NCBI RefSeq assembly: GCF_004217225.1
Contig: NZ_SHKM01000003.1
Span: 1-64,000 of the forward strand
From: Azospira oryzae
Lineage (GTDB): Bacteria > Pseudomonadota > Gammaproteobacteria > Burkholderiales > Rhodocyclaceae
Reading direction: 5' to 3'
Length of the DNA stretch: 64,000 bases
The first letter of the stretch is position 1, and each line of letters starts with the position of its first letter. A program made the translations under genes and the position numbers. Shown here in pieces: positions 34,936 through 44,723 of the stretch. The notes under the pieces are model-generated. The model was not told the DNA's origin, ran no database searches, and saw nothing but the letters and a program-made list of their open reading frames with translations.

Positions 34936-37113
34936 TCAGCTGCGAATGGATAGAATCGTGTTGAACAGGTCGGAGGCAATGCTGATCATCTTGGCCGAAG
35001 CCTGATAGGCCTGCTGATACTTCAACAGGTTCGAGGCTTCTTCATCCAGGTTGACTCCCGACTGGCCTTCCCGGGCGGCAACCCCTTGATCCACCAAGGC
35101 TTGTTGCGCATCGCGGGTCACCTGGGTTTCCCTGGTCTTGTTGCCAATGGTACTGACCAGGCGGGCATAGGAAGCCTGATAGGTACTAGCGCCGCCATCC
35201 ACCGTCCCCTGGGTCTGCAACTGCCCCAGCAGGTTTGCGTTACGGCCGTCAGAAACCCCGCCGGAATTGCGGTCCAGGGTGAAAGTATCGTTATCGGCCG
35301 GGTTGCCGCTGATTTCAAAAGAAATCCCGTTGATCGTGTATTTGGTCGAAGGGTTGTTATAGGGAACCGAGCCGGCAGAAACCGTATTGGTTCCGGATGC
35401 ATCGGTATAGGTCACTGTCAAAGCCGTCGGCACGCCACCGATGGAAAAAGACAGGTTGCCCCCATTGAAGGTCATGGTGATGGTGCCTGCAGGCGCTGCC
35501 GCAGGATCCGTATATCCGGGTGAAACGGTACTGGAAGAAATGACACCGCTGCCGGTATTACTGCTGCCGGAGCCGGAACGTACCGGCTGGGCAGCAGCAA
35601 AGAGGCGGGAATCCGCAGCGATTGCCTGGTTGACCGAAATATTCCGGGCAATTTCCCGGGTCGGCTGAATCAGGAACGAATCACCTGCTGCGATACCGGC
35701 GCTGATCGAAAAGTTGATACCGTCGCTGGCGCCAACCGTCGCCGACAGTGCATTGGGATCAGCATCGCTCCATTGCTTGTTGTCAGCCAAGCGCGTCAGG
35801 GTGTAGTTCGCTCCATCGTAGGTCAGGCGATAGTCGCTGGCGGTGATGTTGGTCGCGTAATGGGCCGACGTCATGTCCAGGGTCGTACCGGTATCGGCGT
35901 AAACCTGCTGCACCAGCGAGTTCAAGTCGGTATAGCCCGGCCACTGAGTACCATCGGAAGCACGAACGGCCGTGTAGGTTCCCGCGGTCTTATCGTAGGT
36001 CAGGCTGAACGCCCCGCCATTGAGAACCATGGGCGGCGGATTGACGAAGCTGGCGCTGACTGTGGCGGTTCCCGTGTTGAGGGCATTGGCCCAGGACTTG
36101 GGGTCGGAAATATTGAAAAAGTCCGCATTGAAATCCGCGTCGCCGGCCACGTTGCCCAGCATGTCCTGGCCCAAGGCGTGCTGGGCATTGAACGTCAGCG
36201 CCAAGGAAGCAGCCACCTGACCGAGGGAGTTGGCGGCTTTGTCGAGAGACTCGCTGCGGAAGGCCAGCAAGCCCCCCAGGTTGCCTCCGGTCACCAAGTA
36301 TTCTGGTAGTTCCTGAACACCACCCACGGTACGCATGCCAACCACCATCCGCTGGGGGTCGGCAACAGAAGGCTGCACCGCCAGGGTACTGGCCTTGGTA
36401 CCGACCACCAGTTGCTGGCCGGTACCAAAAAATACGCTGATCGCGCCGTTGGAGTCTTCGGAGGTAGTGACCCGCACTTCCTTGTTCAACTCGGCAATAA
36501 GCTGGTCTCGCTCGTCCAGCAGGGCATTGGCGGGCTGGTTGACGGCAGCCTGGGCAGAGATGATGCGCTCGTTCAGCTCGGCAATCTGGGTCGCATAGGA
36601 ATTGATGGCGGAAACCGTACTTTCCAGCTGGCTATTCACACCGGAATACATTGCCGTGAGCCGGGACTCCAGATTCTGCAGCCGGGAGGTAAAGGTCTTG
36701 GCCGAGGACACCAGGGCATCTCGGGAAGTGGTCAGGGCCGGGTTGGAGGCCACGGTTTGCACCCCCTTGAACAGATCCTGCAGGGTCGGCGACAGGCCGG
36801 CCTTCTCGTCGGCCAGCATGTTATCGATCTGCTTGATCTGATCGTAGTACTTGGATAACTCGCTGGCCTTGGTCTGGGACTGGTTGATCTGATTAGTCAC
36901 CACCGAGTTGTAGATGCGGGTAACGGTATCGACCCGGGTTCCCTGGCCGATGAAGCCGGCACCGGTGGCAATGGAAATGTTGTTGGACTGGCCGATGCGC
37001 TGCCGGTTGTAGCCCGGGGTATCGACGTTGGCGATGTTATTGCCGGTCGTCAGCAGCCCCATCTGGGCGGCATTGATGCCGGTGATACCGATACCGAATA
37101 ATCCGTTGGACAT
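34936..37113 (-). CDS. flgK: Hook-filament junction protein FlgK (HAP1), long form
   Basis: A 725-aa FlgK. The ends are standard: N-terminal LFGIGITGINAAQMGLLTTGNNIANVDTPGYNRQR and C-terminal NLDEEASNLLKYQQAYQASAKMI. The centre is longer than in enteric FlgK (about 550 aa) and contains repeated segments of the type GTYTAVRASDGTQWPGY and YTLTRLADNKQWSD, an added surface-domain insertion. It needs FlgN for export. A sigma-28 promoter precedes it. Confidence 0.96.
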   Translation of the reverse strand: MSNGLFGIGITGINAAQMGLLTTGNNIANVDTPGYNRQRIGQSNNISIATGAGFIGQGTRVDTVTRIYNSVVTNQINQSQTKASELSKYYDQIKQIDNMLADEKAGLSPTLQDLFKGVQTVASNPALTTSRDALVSSAKTFTSRLQNLESRLTAMYSGVNSQLESTVSAINSYATQIAELNERIISAQAAVNQPANALLDERDQLIAELNKEVRVTTSEDSNGAISVFFGTGQQLVVGTKASTLAVQPSVADPQRMVVGMRTVGGVQELPEYLVTGGNLGGLLAFRSESLDKAANSLGQVAASLALTFNAQHALGQDMLGNVAGDADFNADFFNISDPKSWANALNTGTATVSASFVNPPPMVLNGGAFSLTYDKTAGTYTAVRASDGTQWPGYTDLNSLVQQVYADTGTTLDMTSAHYATNITASDYRLTYDGANYTLTRLADNKQWSDADPNALSATVGASDGINFSISAGIAAGDSFLIQPTREIARNISVNQAIAADSRLFAAAQPVRSGSGSSNTGSGVISSSTVSPGYTDPAAAPAGTITMTFNGGNLSFSIGGVPTALTVTYTDASGTNTVSAGSVPYNNPSTKYTINGISFEISGNPADNDTFTLDRNSGGVSDGRNANLLGQLQTQGTVDGGASTYQASYARLVSTIGNKTRETQVTRDAQQALVDQGVAAREGQSGVNLDEEASNLLKYQQAYQASAKMISIASDLFNTILSIRS

Positions 37114-37137
37114 AGCGCACCTCGATTCCTGCCGTAT

Positions 37138-37164
37138 TTAACGGCGAACTACCGCAAAAATTGA
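37138..37164 (-). promoter_or_regulatory. Sigma-28 (FliA) promoter of flgKL
   Basis: Read on the minus strand: TCAA, 15 nt, GCCGTTAA. The E. coli form is TAAA-N15-GCCGATAA. It lies about 25 nt before the flgK ATG and marks flgK-flgL-lipoprotein as a late (FliA-dependent) unit. Confidence 0.8.
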
Positions 37165-37170
37165 GGCAGG

Positions 37171-38169
37171 TCAGCCCTGAAGGGCCTGGCGCAAGGTGGG
37201 TCCATTGATGATGCGGCCTAGTTTGTCCGCATACATTGGGTCCGTGGCGTATCCTGCCTGTTGCAGAGATCGAGCAAACTCCATGCCATCCTGTTGCCCC
37301 AAGGCTCCCGCAAAGCGGGGGCGCTGCAGCAGGTTGGCATAGTCACGGAAGGCCTCGGCATAGGAACCGTAGGCACGGAATTTTTCCTTAGAGGTCTGGG
37401 CAACCCCATTCACATATTCGGTAGTGGCCGCCTCGACGGTAGCACCCTGCCAGCTTTTGCCGGCTTTGACGCCAAACAGGTTATAGCTGGAAGATCCATC
37501 CGCCCGACGTATTTCAGATTTTCCCCAACCGGTTTCCAACGCCGCATGAGCCACCAGGAAATGGGCTGGCACACCGGTAGCCTGGGAGGCCTCTACCGCA
37601 TGGGGCCATAGCCGATTGACGAAATCCTTGCCACTCGAAGAGGCGGAGGAGGACGCCCCAGGCGTCACCTGCGCGGCAGATTCGGCACTAGCAGCGGCAG
37701 GAATTGCCGAAGCGGTACGGGCTGCATTTCTTGCCGCAATCTGCTCCCTGGCCAGGGCAAGTGCCTGACGCATGGTCTCAGGCGACGAAAGGGCCGAAAC
37801 AGGGGCAACACCCGCAGATAAAGACGAGGAAGAGGGGCTCGTCGGATTATCGGCATCCGGCGGCAAAAAACGCCCCATCTGCTGTTCAATCAGTTTGGCA
37901 AACCCCAACTGCCCGGAGGACGACAGTTTCTGGGCCATTTGCTGGTCCAGCATCGACGTGTAGAAGCGGGACTGGTCGCTGTCAAACAAACCATCCTGGG
38001 GCAGGGTGTCGCGCATGCTCTTCAACATCATGTTGAGGAACAGGGACTCGAACTGCTCCGCCACCTGCTTCAGACCCTCGCGCGGGTTCTGTTTCAGTTT
38101 CAGGCGCAGGTCATCCGACTGTCGCACATCGACAGCCAGACGGGAGGCGGAGAGGTCACCGGATTTCAT
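37171..38169 (-). CDS. flgJ: Flagellar rod assembly protein/muramidase FlgJ
   Basis: A 332-aa two-domain FlgJ. The N-terminal rod-cap domain (about 20-105: LKQVAEQFESLFLNMMLKSMRDTLPQ) is joined by a Ser/Ala-rich linker to a GH73 glucosaminidase domain from about 185. The latter has HFLVAHAALETGWGKSEI with the catalytic Glu and YNLFGVKAGKSWQG. It digs the rod through peptidoglycan. It closes the flgB-J run. Confidence 0.96.
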   Translation of the reverse strand: MKSGDLSASRLAVDVRQSDDLRLKLKQNPREGLKQVAEQFESLFLNMMLKSMRDTLPQDGLFDSDQSRFYTSMLDQQMAQKLSSSGQLGFAKLIEQQMGRFLPPDADNPTSPSSSSLSAGVAPVSALSSPETMRQALALAREQIAARNAARTASAIPAAASAESAAQVTPGASSSASSSGKDFVNRLWPHAVEASQATGVPAHFLVAHAALETGWGKSEIRRADGSSSYNLFGVKAGKSWQGATVEAATTEYVNGVAQTSKEKFRAYGSYAEAFRDYANLLQRPRFAGALGQQDGMEFARSLQQAGYATDPMYADKLGRIINGPTLRQALQG

Positions 38170-38211
38170 GATGGGTCAGATTTTAGGCGGTCCGCAGTTG
38201 CAGGTCACCCA

Positions 38212-39345
38212 TCAAATCACTTCCAGTTCGGCACGCAGAGCACCAGCCGCTTTCATGGCCTGCAGAATAGCCAGCAAATCCTGGGGATTGGCGCCCAAGG
38301 CATTGAGGGCCTTGACCACGTCTGCCAGATTGGCACTGGCCTTCACGCTCTGCAGCGCCCCGGCATCCTGCTTGATCTGGATGTCCGCCTGGTTGGTCAC
38401 CGTGGTCTGCCCGCCTGACAAGGCGTTGGGCTGGCTGACGTTCGCCTGGTTACCGATCACGACATTGAGATTGCCGTGGGCGACGGCGCAGGCATCCACA
38501 TTGACCGACTGATTCATCACCACGGAACCGGTCCGGGCATTGACGATCACCTTGGCCGGCAACTTCATCGGCTGCACATCCAGGTTTTCCACCCGGCCCA
38601 TAAAAGCCACCCGGGCATTAGGGTCCTCCGGCGCCCGCACCTGGATCATGCGTCCATCCAAAGCTTGAGCCACCGGACCGAAGTCCCGCGCCATCTCGCG
38701 ATTGATTGCATCCACGATACGCTGAGCCGTACCGAAATCGCTGGTGTTCAGCTCGTAATGGACGAACGGTCCTTGACCCACCGGGGTCGGCACAGAGCGC
38801 TCGACAGTGGCACCGCCAGCGACGCGCCCGGCAGAAAGGTGATTGATCTGGGCCGAGGAACCTCCGGCAGAAGCTCCGGCACCGCCAACCACCACATTAC
38901 CCTGGGCCATGGCGTAGACGTTGCCGTCAGCCCCCTTTAGAGGCGTCATCACCAGGGTACCGCCACGCAGGCTCTTCGCATTCCCCATGGAAGACACCGT
39001 AATGTCGATCTGTTGCCCAGGCTTGGCAAAGGGCGGCAATACGGCCGTCACCATCACGGCGGCGACATTACGCAACTGCAAGGACTGGCCGGGCGGCAAG
39101 GTCACCCCCAGTTGGGACAGCATGTTGATGATGCTCTGGACGGTAAAAGGCGTCTGGGTCGTTTGGTCACCGCTGCCATCCAAACCCACGACCAGACCAT
39201 ACCCCACCAGCTGGTTGTTACGCACCCCCTGAACGCTGGCCAGGTCTTTGATGCGCTCGGCCTGAGCCGGTTGCGGCAAGAACGGCAAAAGGGAGGCGGC
39301 AACAATTGCCACCCCCCGCATGGTTTTCCCAATATTCATTGCCAT
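38212..39345 (-). CDS. flgI: Flagellar P-ring protein FlgI
   Basis: A 377-aa periplasmic P-ring protein. It has a signal peptide ([17 protein letters not shown]) followed by the canonical mature start [33 protein letters not shown]. The start at ATG 39345 is preceded by GGAG. An upstream frame to 39489 runs into flgH and is not used. A second ATG two codons later (39339) is equally possible. Confidence 0.96.
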   Translation of the reverse strand: MAMNIGKTMRGVAIVAASLLPFLPQPAQAERIKDLASVQGVRNNQLVGYGLVVGLDGSGDQTTQTPFTVQSIINMLSQLGVTLPPGQSLQLRNVAAVMVTAVLPPFAKPGQQIDITVSSMGNAKSLRGGTLVMTPLKGADGNVYAMAQGNVVVGGAGASAGGSSAQINHLSAGRVAGGATVERSVPTPVGQGPFVHYELNTSDFGTAQRIVDAINREMARDFGPVAQALDGRMIQVRAPEDPNARVAFMGRVENLDVQPMKLPAKVIVNARTGSVVMNQSVNVDACAVAHGNLNVVIGNQANVSQPNALSGGQTTVTNQADIQIKQDAGALQSVKASANLADVVKALNALGANPQDLLAILQAMKAAGALRAELEVI

Positions 39346-39367
39346 GGTCCTTCTCCCGCGTTTTCTC

Positions 39368-40033
39368 CTAGAACGGGATAAAGGTAAGGAAGAATCGTGC
39401 CAACCAGCCCATGACCTGGGCTTCATTGATAATGCCGGAGGACTTGTACTCAATCCTGGCATCGGCCATCTGGGAGGAATTAACCGCATTGGCCGCTGTG
39501 ATCATATAAGGATTGACCACCCCGGAGACCCGGACAAACTCCTGCCCCTGGCCAATCGCCACCTGCTTCTCCCCGGACACCAGCAGATTGCCATTGGGCA
39601 GAACCTCGATCACGGTGGCAGTCATGGTCCCGGTAAAGACATTGCTGCTGCCGGACTCGCCCTTGCCATCAAAGGTGTTGGAACTACTGGTCTGGGCATT
39701 CAAGCCCTGGAAGGACTTGCCCGGCACACCGGCCAGGGCGGTAACGGAAGCGTTGATGGCCCCGGTTTTCTCGGCACTGGTGTTGCCCTTGATGGAGGCC
39801 TGGGTGTTTTCCACGATATTGACGACGATGGTATCGCCGACAAAACGGGCCCGACGATCCTCGAACAGGGGACGGCTGGCAGTCTGCATGAAGATGCCGC
39901 CGTTGTTGGTCGCCAAGTCGTTGCGGGGCTGGGGCCTGGCAGTCATGGGCTGGTGCACATTGGTCGGCGGCACGGAGGCGCAGCCGGAAAGCAATGTCAG
40001 CAATCCAATAATGAACGGCAGGGACAGTTTCAT
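39368..40033 (-). CDS. flgH: Flagellar L-ring lipoprotein FlgH
   Basis: A 221-aa outer-membrane lipoprotein with signal and lipobox LLTLLSGC. The conserved portion includes [29 protein letters not shown] and the C-terminal [24 protein letters not shown]. It forms the bushing in the outer membrane. It sits 19 nt after flgG. Confidence 0.96.
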   Translation of the reverse strand: MKLSLPFIIGLLTLLSGCASVPPTNVHQPMTARPQPRNDLATNNGGIFMQTASRPLFEDRRARFVGDTIVVNIVENTQASIKGNTSAEKTGAINASVTALAGVPGKSFQGLNAQTSSSNTFDGKGESGSSNVFTGTMTATVIEVLPNGNLLVSGEKQVAIGQGQEFVRVSGVVNPYMITAANAVNSSQMADARIEYKSSGIINEAQVMGWLARFFLTFIPF

Positions 40034-40052
40034 GGCTTTTCTCCCTGGTGGC

Positions 40053-40835
40053 TTACATCTGGGTCAGACGACTAAGCATCTGGTCGGAGGTGGAAACCAC
40101 CTTGGAATTGAGTTCGTAGGCCCGCTGGGTCTGGATCATGGTCACCAGTTCCTCGGCCACATTCACGTTTGAGGTTTCCACGTACTTCTGGTTGAGCACG
40201 CCGAGGCCATTGGTTCCCGGCGTGTTGGGCGTAGGCGTGCCGCTGGCTGCGGTTTCCAGGAAGAGGTTTTCCCCCACGCTCTGCAAGCCAGCCGGATTGA
40301 TGAAACTAACCAACTGCACGGAGCCGATCTGGACCGCTGCGGTATTTCCCGGCTGGGTCACGCTGACCGTACCATCCTTGGCAATGGTGACGGAGAGAGC
40401 ATTCTGGGGAATGGTGATATTCGGCTGCAGGGGATAGCCGCTGGCCGTCACCATCTGCCCCTGATTGTCCTTATGGAAGGAACCGTCACGGGTATAGGCC
40501 GTGGAGCCATCCGGCATCAGAATCTGGAAAAAACCGGCGCCGTTGATGGCCACGTCCAGATCATTTCCTGTCTGCTGCAAATTGCCCTGGGTGTGGATGC
40601 GCTCAGTGGACACCGGCTTAACACCGGTACCCAATTGCAGGCCGGCGGGAATCTGGGTCTGCTGGGAGGATTGGGCACCAGGCTGACGCATGGTCTGATA
40701 GAGCAGATCCTCGAACACCGCCCGGGACTTCTTGAAGCCATTGGTGGAAGTGTTCGCCAGGTTGTTGGCAATCACGTCCATCTGCATCTGCTGGGCATCG
40801 AGGCCGGTGCGGGCAATCCAGAGTGAGCGGATCAT
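40053..40835 (-). CDS. flgG: Distal rod protein FlgG
   Basis: A 260-aa FlgG starting [53 protein letters not shown], the standard N-terminus with the rod signature. It ends [34 protein letters not shown]. Usual length. Confidence 0.97.
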   Translation of the reverse strand: MIRSLWIARTGLDAQQMQMDVIANNLANTSTNGFKKSRAVFEDLLYQTMRQPGAQSSQQTQIPAGLQLGTGVKPVSTERIHTQGNLQQTGNDLDVAINGAGFFQILMPDGSTAYTRDGSFHKDNQGQMVTASGYPLQPNITIPQNALSVTIAKDGTVSVTQPGNTAAVQIGSVQLVSFINPAGLQSVGENLFLETAASGTPTPNTPGTNGLGVLNQKYVETSNVNVAEELVTMIQTQRAYELNSKVVSTSDQMLSRLTQM

Positions 40836-40860
40836 TTGTTATTCCTTGCGTTGGCCAATA

Positions 40861-41604
40861 TTAGCGGGCGGCGGTCAGCAACTGGCCAGCGGCCTTGGCG
40901 TTGGCATCTGCGTTCTGCAGCATCTTCATTTGCATATCGAACTGGCGGGCAATGGAAATCATGTTAACCATGGCATCCACTACATTGACGTTGCTGCCTT
41001 CTAGGGTTTCCGGCGCCAGGCGCACATTGGCATCCAGATTGGCCGGCTGGCCGTTCTTCTGGCGAAACAGGCCGTCAGCGCCCCGCTCAAGCTGATCCTC
41101 AGGGGGATTCACCAACTTCATGCGGGCCACGATATTGGTGGTGTTGGGCACCCCAAAGGTGGGGACCACGGAAATCGTGCCATCCGGCGCCACCGAAATA
41201 CTGGAATCCGGCGGAATGCTGATGGGACCGCCTTCGCCGAGCACATTCTGACCATCTTTGGTCTGCAATTGACCGTTGGCATTCACGTCCAGGCTGCCCG
41301 CCCGGGTGTAGGCCTCCTTGCCATCGGCGCCCTGGACGGCAATCCAGCCCTTGCCCTGCACGGCCACATCCAGGGAACGGCCGGTATACATCATGGGCCC
41401 CTGATCCATCACATCCTTGACCGAAGCATCCACGGTAAAGGTGCGGGTGGCGAACCCCTCCCCTTGCACCGGCACAGCCCGAAAATGGTGCTCCTGGGAA
41501 CGATAGCCGGTGGTGGCTGCATTCGCCAGGTTGTGGGCCACGCCAGCCTGCCGCATGAAGGCATGCTTGGCGCCGGTCATGGAGGTGTAGATCAGACGAT
41601 CCAT
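40861..41604 (-). CDS. flgF: Proximal rod protein FlgF
   Basis: A 247-aa FlgF starting MDRLIYTSMTGAKHAFMRQAGVAHNLANAATTGYR. The middle part GRSLDVAVQGKGWIAVQ and the C-terminal NVVDAMVNMISIARQFDMQM are typical. It lies between flgE and flgG. Confidence 0.96.
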   Translation of the reverse strand: MDRLIYTSMTGAKHAFMRQAGVAHNLANAATTGYRSQEHHFRAVPVQGEGFATRTFTVDASVKDVMDQGPMMYTGRSLDVAVQGKGWIAVQGADGKEAYTRAGSLDVNANGQLQTKDGQNVLGEGGPISIPPDSSISVAPDGTISVVPTFGVPNTTNIVARMKLVNPPEDQLERGADGLFRQKNGQPANLDANVRLAPETLEGSNVNVVDAMVNMISIARQFDMQMKMLQNADANAKAAGQLLTAAR

Positions 41605-41638
41605 GGAAGTTCAGTCCAGTCGCTCAGATATTCACGGA

Positions 41639-42997
41639 TCAGCGCAGATTGACGATGGTCTGCATGATCTGATCCTGGGTCTTGATGGTCTGGGAGTTCG
41701 CCTGGTAGTTGCGCTGCTGGGTAATCATCTTCACCAGTTCGGACGTCAGATCCACATTGGACTCTTCCACTGCATTCGATTGCACTTCCCCCAGACGACC
41801 GGTGCCCGGAGCATCCACCGTCGGCTGTCCGGAGATGGAGGTTTCGATCCACTGGTTGCCGCCGATAGACTGCAAACCATTCGGATTATCGAAACTCGCC
41901 AGCACCATCTGGCCTACATTACGTGTCTGGCCGTTGCTATAGCGGCCCTGGATAACGCCATCCTTGCCGATATTCAGGCCAGCCAGGTTGCCGGAGCTGT
42001 AGCCGTCCTGAACCCGCCGGTTGGTTGCAAAAGCATCACTGTACTGGGTCGTGCCCGCCAGGTTCAGGTTGAATGTCATGGGGCTCGTGGCCCCCCAGCT
42101 CACGCGCCCCAGATTAGCTGCAACCTGGTCCAGATCAATGGACACCGGAATCTCGGGCAATGTCCCGCCAGCCGCGGGGTTAGGTACCACAGCGGTACCA
42201 TTGATCGTTGACAGTTGACCGTTGGAGTCAAAGACAATGGAAACTGGCGTCGCCAGGTTAGGCGTATCGCCGGCACCATCCATTGCAGTGCCGTCCACGT
42301 TGGTATAGAGATCCCACGCCCCGGGGGTGACGCCTGACTTGACGAAATACATCGTCATGGTATGGGCATTTCCCAAGGAGTCGTAAATCGTCAGACCCGT
42401 CTGGTAGTTAAAACCATCCGGGGAAATATTCGGCACCGTACCTGCCCCGACAGCCCAGGTTTTGGCGGGCGCATCAGAATTCAAATTGACGGCAACTTGT
42501 GCGCCAGCATACTCCCCGCCGGTACTGGTGCCGGTCGCCACCGGCGACAATTTCAGCAGATCGGCCGTAACCTGAAGCTCCTGCGGATTCTGCTGCCGGA
42601 TGGAACCGTCCATGCCGGCCGGATAACCCGTCAAGCGCAGATTCTGGTCATTGACGATATAGCCGTTCTTGTCCAGGTGGAACTGGCCATTGCGGCTGTA
42701 GCTGATTGCGCCGTTCTGGCTGAGCCGGAAGAAGCCGTTGCCGTTGATGGCAATGTCCAGGGTATTGTTGGTGGTGGACACGTTGCCTTGAGTAAATTGC
42801 TGGACGATCCCTGCCAGGTTGGTACCGATACCCACCTGGTTGGCACCACCTGCCCCGAGGGTCGACGCGTAGACATCGGCGAAATGCGCATCCGCAGACT
42901 TGAAGCCGACAGTGCTGGAGTTGGCGACGTTGTTACCGATAACGTCCAGCGCTTTGGAAGAGGTATTGAGGCCACTCAAGCCTTGTTGGAATGCCAT
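41639..42997 (-). CDS. flgE: Flagellar hook protein FlgE
   Basis: A 452-aa hook subunit starting MAFQQGLSGLNTSSKALDVIGNNVANSSTVGFKSADAHF and ending NVDLTSELVKMITQQRNYQANSQTIKTQDQIMQTIVNLR. The variable surface domain lies in the centre. A GGAG upstream of the ATG is well placed. Confidence 0.97.
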   Translation of the reverse strand: MAFQQGLSGLNTSSKALDVIGNNVANSSTVGFKSADAHFADVYASTLGAGGANQVGIGTNLAGIVQQFTQGNVSTTNNTLDIAINGNGFFRLSQNGAISYSRNGQFHLDKNGYIVNDQNLRLTGYPAGMDGSIRQQNPQELQVTADLLKLSPVATGTSTGGEYAGAQVAVNLNSDAPAKTWAVGAGTVPNISPDGFNYQTGLTIYDSLGNAHTMTMYFVKSGVTPGAWDLYTNVDGTAMDGAGDTPNLATPVSIVFDSNGQLSTINGTAVVPNPAAGGTLPEIPVSIDLDQVAANLGRVSWGATSPMTFNLNLAGTTQYSDAFATNRRVQDGYSSGNLAGLNIGKDGVIQGRYSNGQTRNVGQMVLASFDNPNGLQSIGGNQWIETSISGQPTVDAPGTGRLGEVQSNAVEESNVDLTSELVKMITQQRNYQANSQTIKTQDQIMQTIVNLR

Positions 42998-43012
42998 ATT
43001 GTTCTCCTGTCT

Positions 43013-43702
43013 TTACAGAATCTGGCGAACGTCGTCGTAGTTGATCAAGGTCCCGGTTCCCACATCCAGCTGGAAACCGCTGGTCCCACGGACTACAGCA
43101 GAAACTGTGCCAACCTGTAGTGGCTGAGACGTGACCTTGGTATCGCCTTTGGTCGCCTCCACCGTCACCGTGTACACACCATTGGCAGAGACAGTGCCGG
43201 CCTCATTCTTTCCATCCCAGGCATACAGGTGGCTGCCGGCCTTGGTTGCTCCCATATCCACTTTATTGACCACCACGCCATCGGCATTCTTGATGGTCAG
43301 CACCACCTTGTCGGCATCGCTTTCCAACTCGAAACCACCGACAGCCTGACCATCAGTGAGGCCAATATTGCCGCCGGGCACCAGGACATTTTTGCCGAGC
43401 ATTGCCGCCGCCTGCATGGACTGGCCATCGTCGTAGATGTTGAGAACCTTCTCCAGGGTGGAGTTGAGCTTTTCAATGCCGCTGACGGTGTTGATCTGGG
43501 CCAGCTGGCTGGTCATTTCCGCGCTCTGCATCGGATTCAACGGATCCTGGTTCTGCAGTTGGGTCACCAGCATGGTCATGAACTGGCTCTGGATGTCGTC
43601 AGCCGTCGTGGACTTTTTGCTCGTCGTCTTATCGGTCGCCACGCCATTCAGAGAGGCATACGGGTCCGTAATGGCGGTATTGGAAGAAGTACTGGTTGCC
43701 AT
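43013..43702 (-). CDS. flgD: Hook-capping protein FlgD
   Basis: A 229-aa FlgD. The N-terminal FMTMLVTQLQNQDPLNPMQSAEMTSQLAQINTVSGIEKLN is the conserved region. The rest forms the FlgD Ig-like and Tudor-like domains (DGKNEAGTVSANGVYTVTV). It caps the growing hook. Confidence 0.96.
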   Translation of the reverse strand: MATSTSSNTAITDPYASLNGVATDKTTSKKSTTADDIQSQFMTMLVTQLQNQDPLNPMQSAEMTSQLAQINTVSGIEKLNSTLEKVLNIYDDGQSMQAAAMLGKNVLVPGGNIGLTDGQAVGGFELESDADKVVLTIKNADGVVVNKVDMGATKAGSHLYAWDGKNEAGTVSANGVYTVTVEATKGDTKVTSQPLQVGTVSAVVRGTSGFQLDVGTGTLINYDDVRQIL

Positions 43703-43721
43703 GTTGCTCTCCTAAATCTGG

Positions 43722-44126
43722 TTACTGGCCCATGGCCAAGGTACGCATCAACAGGGTTCTGGCCGTATTCATTACGTCGGCATTGCTCTGGTAGGAGCGG
43801 GAGGCGGAAATCATATTGACCATCTCCTCCACCACATCCACATTGGGCATGGAGACATAGCCCTCGGCATTGGCGGCCGGATTTTTGGGGTCGTAAACCA
43901 TCCTGGGCGGCGCCGCACTCTCCACCACCTGTTTCACCCTCACTCCCTGGGCCGACTCATTGCCCATGGGCGTAGCTTCGAATACCACCTGCTTGGCGCG
44001 ATAGGGAGTGCCATCGGCACTGGTAATGCTGTCTGCGTTGGCCATGTTGGAAGCAACTGCATTCAGACGCACAGACTGGGCCGTCAGAGCGCTACCGGCC
44101 ACATGGAACATGTTGAAAATACTCAT
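43722..44126 (-). CDS. flgC: Proximal rod protein FlgC
   Basis: A 134-aa FlgC with N-terminal MFHVAGSALTAQSVRLNAVASNMANADS and C-terminal YVSMPNVDVVEEMVNMISASRSYQSNADVMNTARTLLMRTL, both canonical. It lies 12 nt after flgB. Confidence 0.97.
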   Translation of the reverse strand: MSIFNMFHVAGSALTAQSVRLNAVASNMANADSITSADGTPYRAKQVVFEATPMGNESAQGVRVKQVVESAAPPRMVYDPKNPAANAEGYVSMPNVDVVEEMVNMISASRSYQSNADVMNTARTLLMRTLAMGQ

Positions 44127-44138
44127 GAACTAGACTCC

Positions 44139-44552
44139 TTACTGTCCGCTCTGGCCTTGAATCGCCGACAACATGGTCTTGAACTGACCACCGATGAACT
44201 GCAGACTCGCCTCGTACTGGACAGCGTTCTCGGCAAATTTGGCGCGCTCGATATCCATATCAACGGTATTGCCGTCAGCGCTGGGCTGATTGACCGTGCG
44301 ATACATCAGGGAAGCGGGGCCTGCACTGCTGGTGCCAGAAATATGCCGGGGCGAGGTGGTACTCATGCCCAGGTCGGACTGCCCCTTGCCGGCCAAGGCA
44401 TTTTGCAAGGCAGAGTTGAAATCAATGTCCCGCGCCTTGAAATTCGGGGTGTCCGAATTGGCAATATTGGCAGCCAGCACCTGTTGGCGATAGGCACGCA
44501 GCCCCAACGCCTGGCGGTTGAAATTTATGGTTTGATCAAGTTTGCTGACCAT
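44139..44552 (-). CDS. flgB: Proximal rod protein FlgB
   Basis: A 137-aa FlgB starting MVSKLDQTINFNRQALGLRAYRQQVLAANIANSDTPNFKARDIDF. A second ATG three codons upstream (44561) is possible. Longer frames run into the promoter and are rejected. It is first in the flgB-J operon. Confidence 0.95.
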   Translation of the reverse strand: MVSKLDQTINFNRQALGLRAYRQQVLAANIANSDTPNFKARDIDFNSALQNALAGKGQSDLGMSTTSPRHISGTSSAGPASLMYRTVNQPSADGNTVDMDIERAKFAENAVQYEASLQFIGGQFKTMLSAIQGQSGQ

Positions 44553-44587
44553 GGCTGCCATCCGGAAATAATTAGCTGAGCTAGCAA

Positions 44588-44603
44588 TGCACTTTTCGTG
44601 CCA
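44588..44603 (-). promoter_or_regulatory. Sigma-54 promoter of the flgB operon
   Basis: The minus strand reads TGGCACGAAAAGTGCA, with GG and GC 10 nt apart. The -24 half is an exact match to consensus. It lies 35-45 nt before the flgB start. A palindrome about 60 bp further upstream fits an activator site. Confidence 0.88.
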
Positions 44604-44664
44604 CACAAAACCACCCCTCTGGGGCAAGAAATTACAGAGGGGGGCGCAACAACCAGCCATGTTT

Positions 44665-44679
44665 CGGCAACTTTTGCCG
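44665..44679. promoter_or_regulatory. Palindrome CGGCAA-CTT-TTGCCG upstream of flgB and flgA
   Basis: A perfect 6-3-6 inverted repeat about 60 bp upstream of the flgB sigma-54 promoter, in the divergent gap shared with flgA. The identical sequence occurs before flhB (54342-54356). The position and half-sites resemble an enhancer-binding-protein site such as one for FlrC, and recall Caulobacter ftr elements. That assignment is inference. Confidence 0.65.
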
Positions 44680-44723
44680 CCTGGAGTACCCCGCCATTCC
44701 CTGTCCTAAGGCAAAATAGCGAC

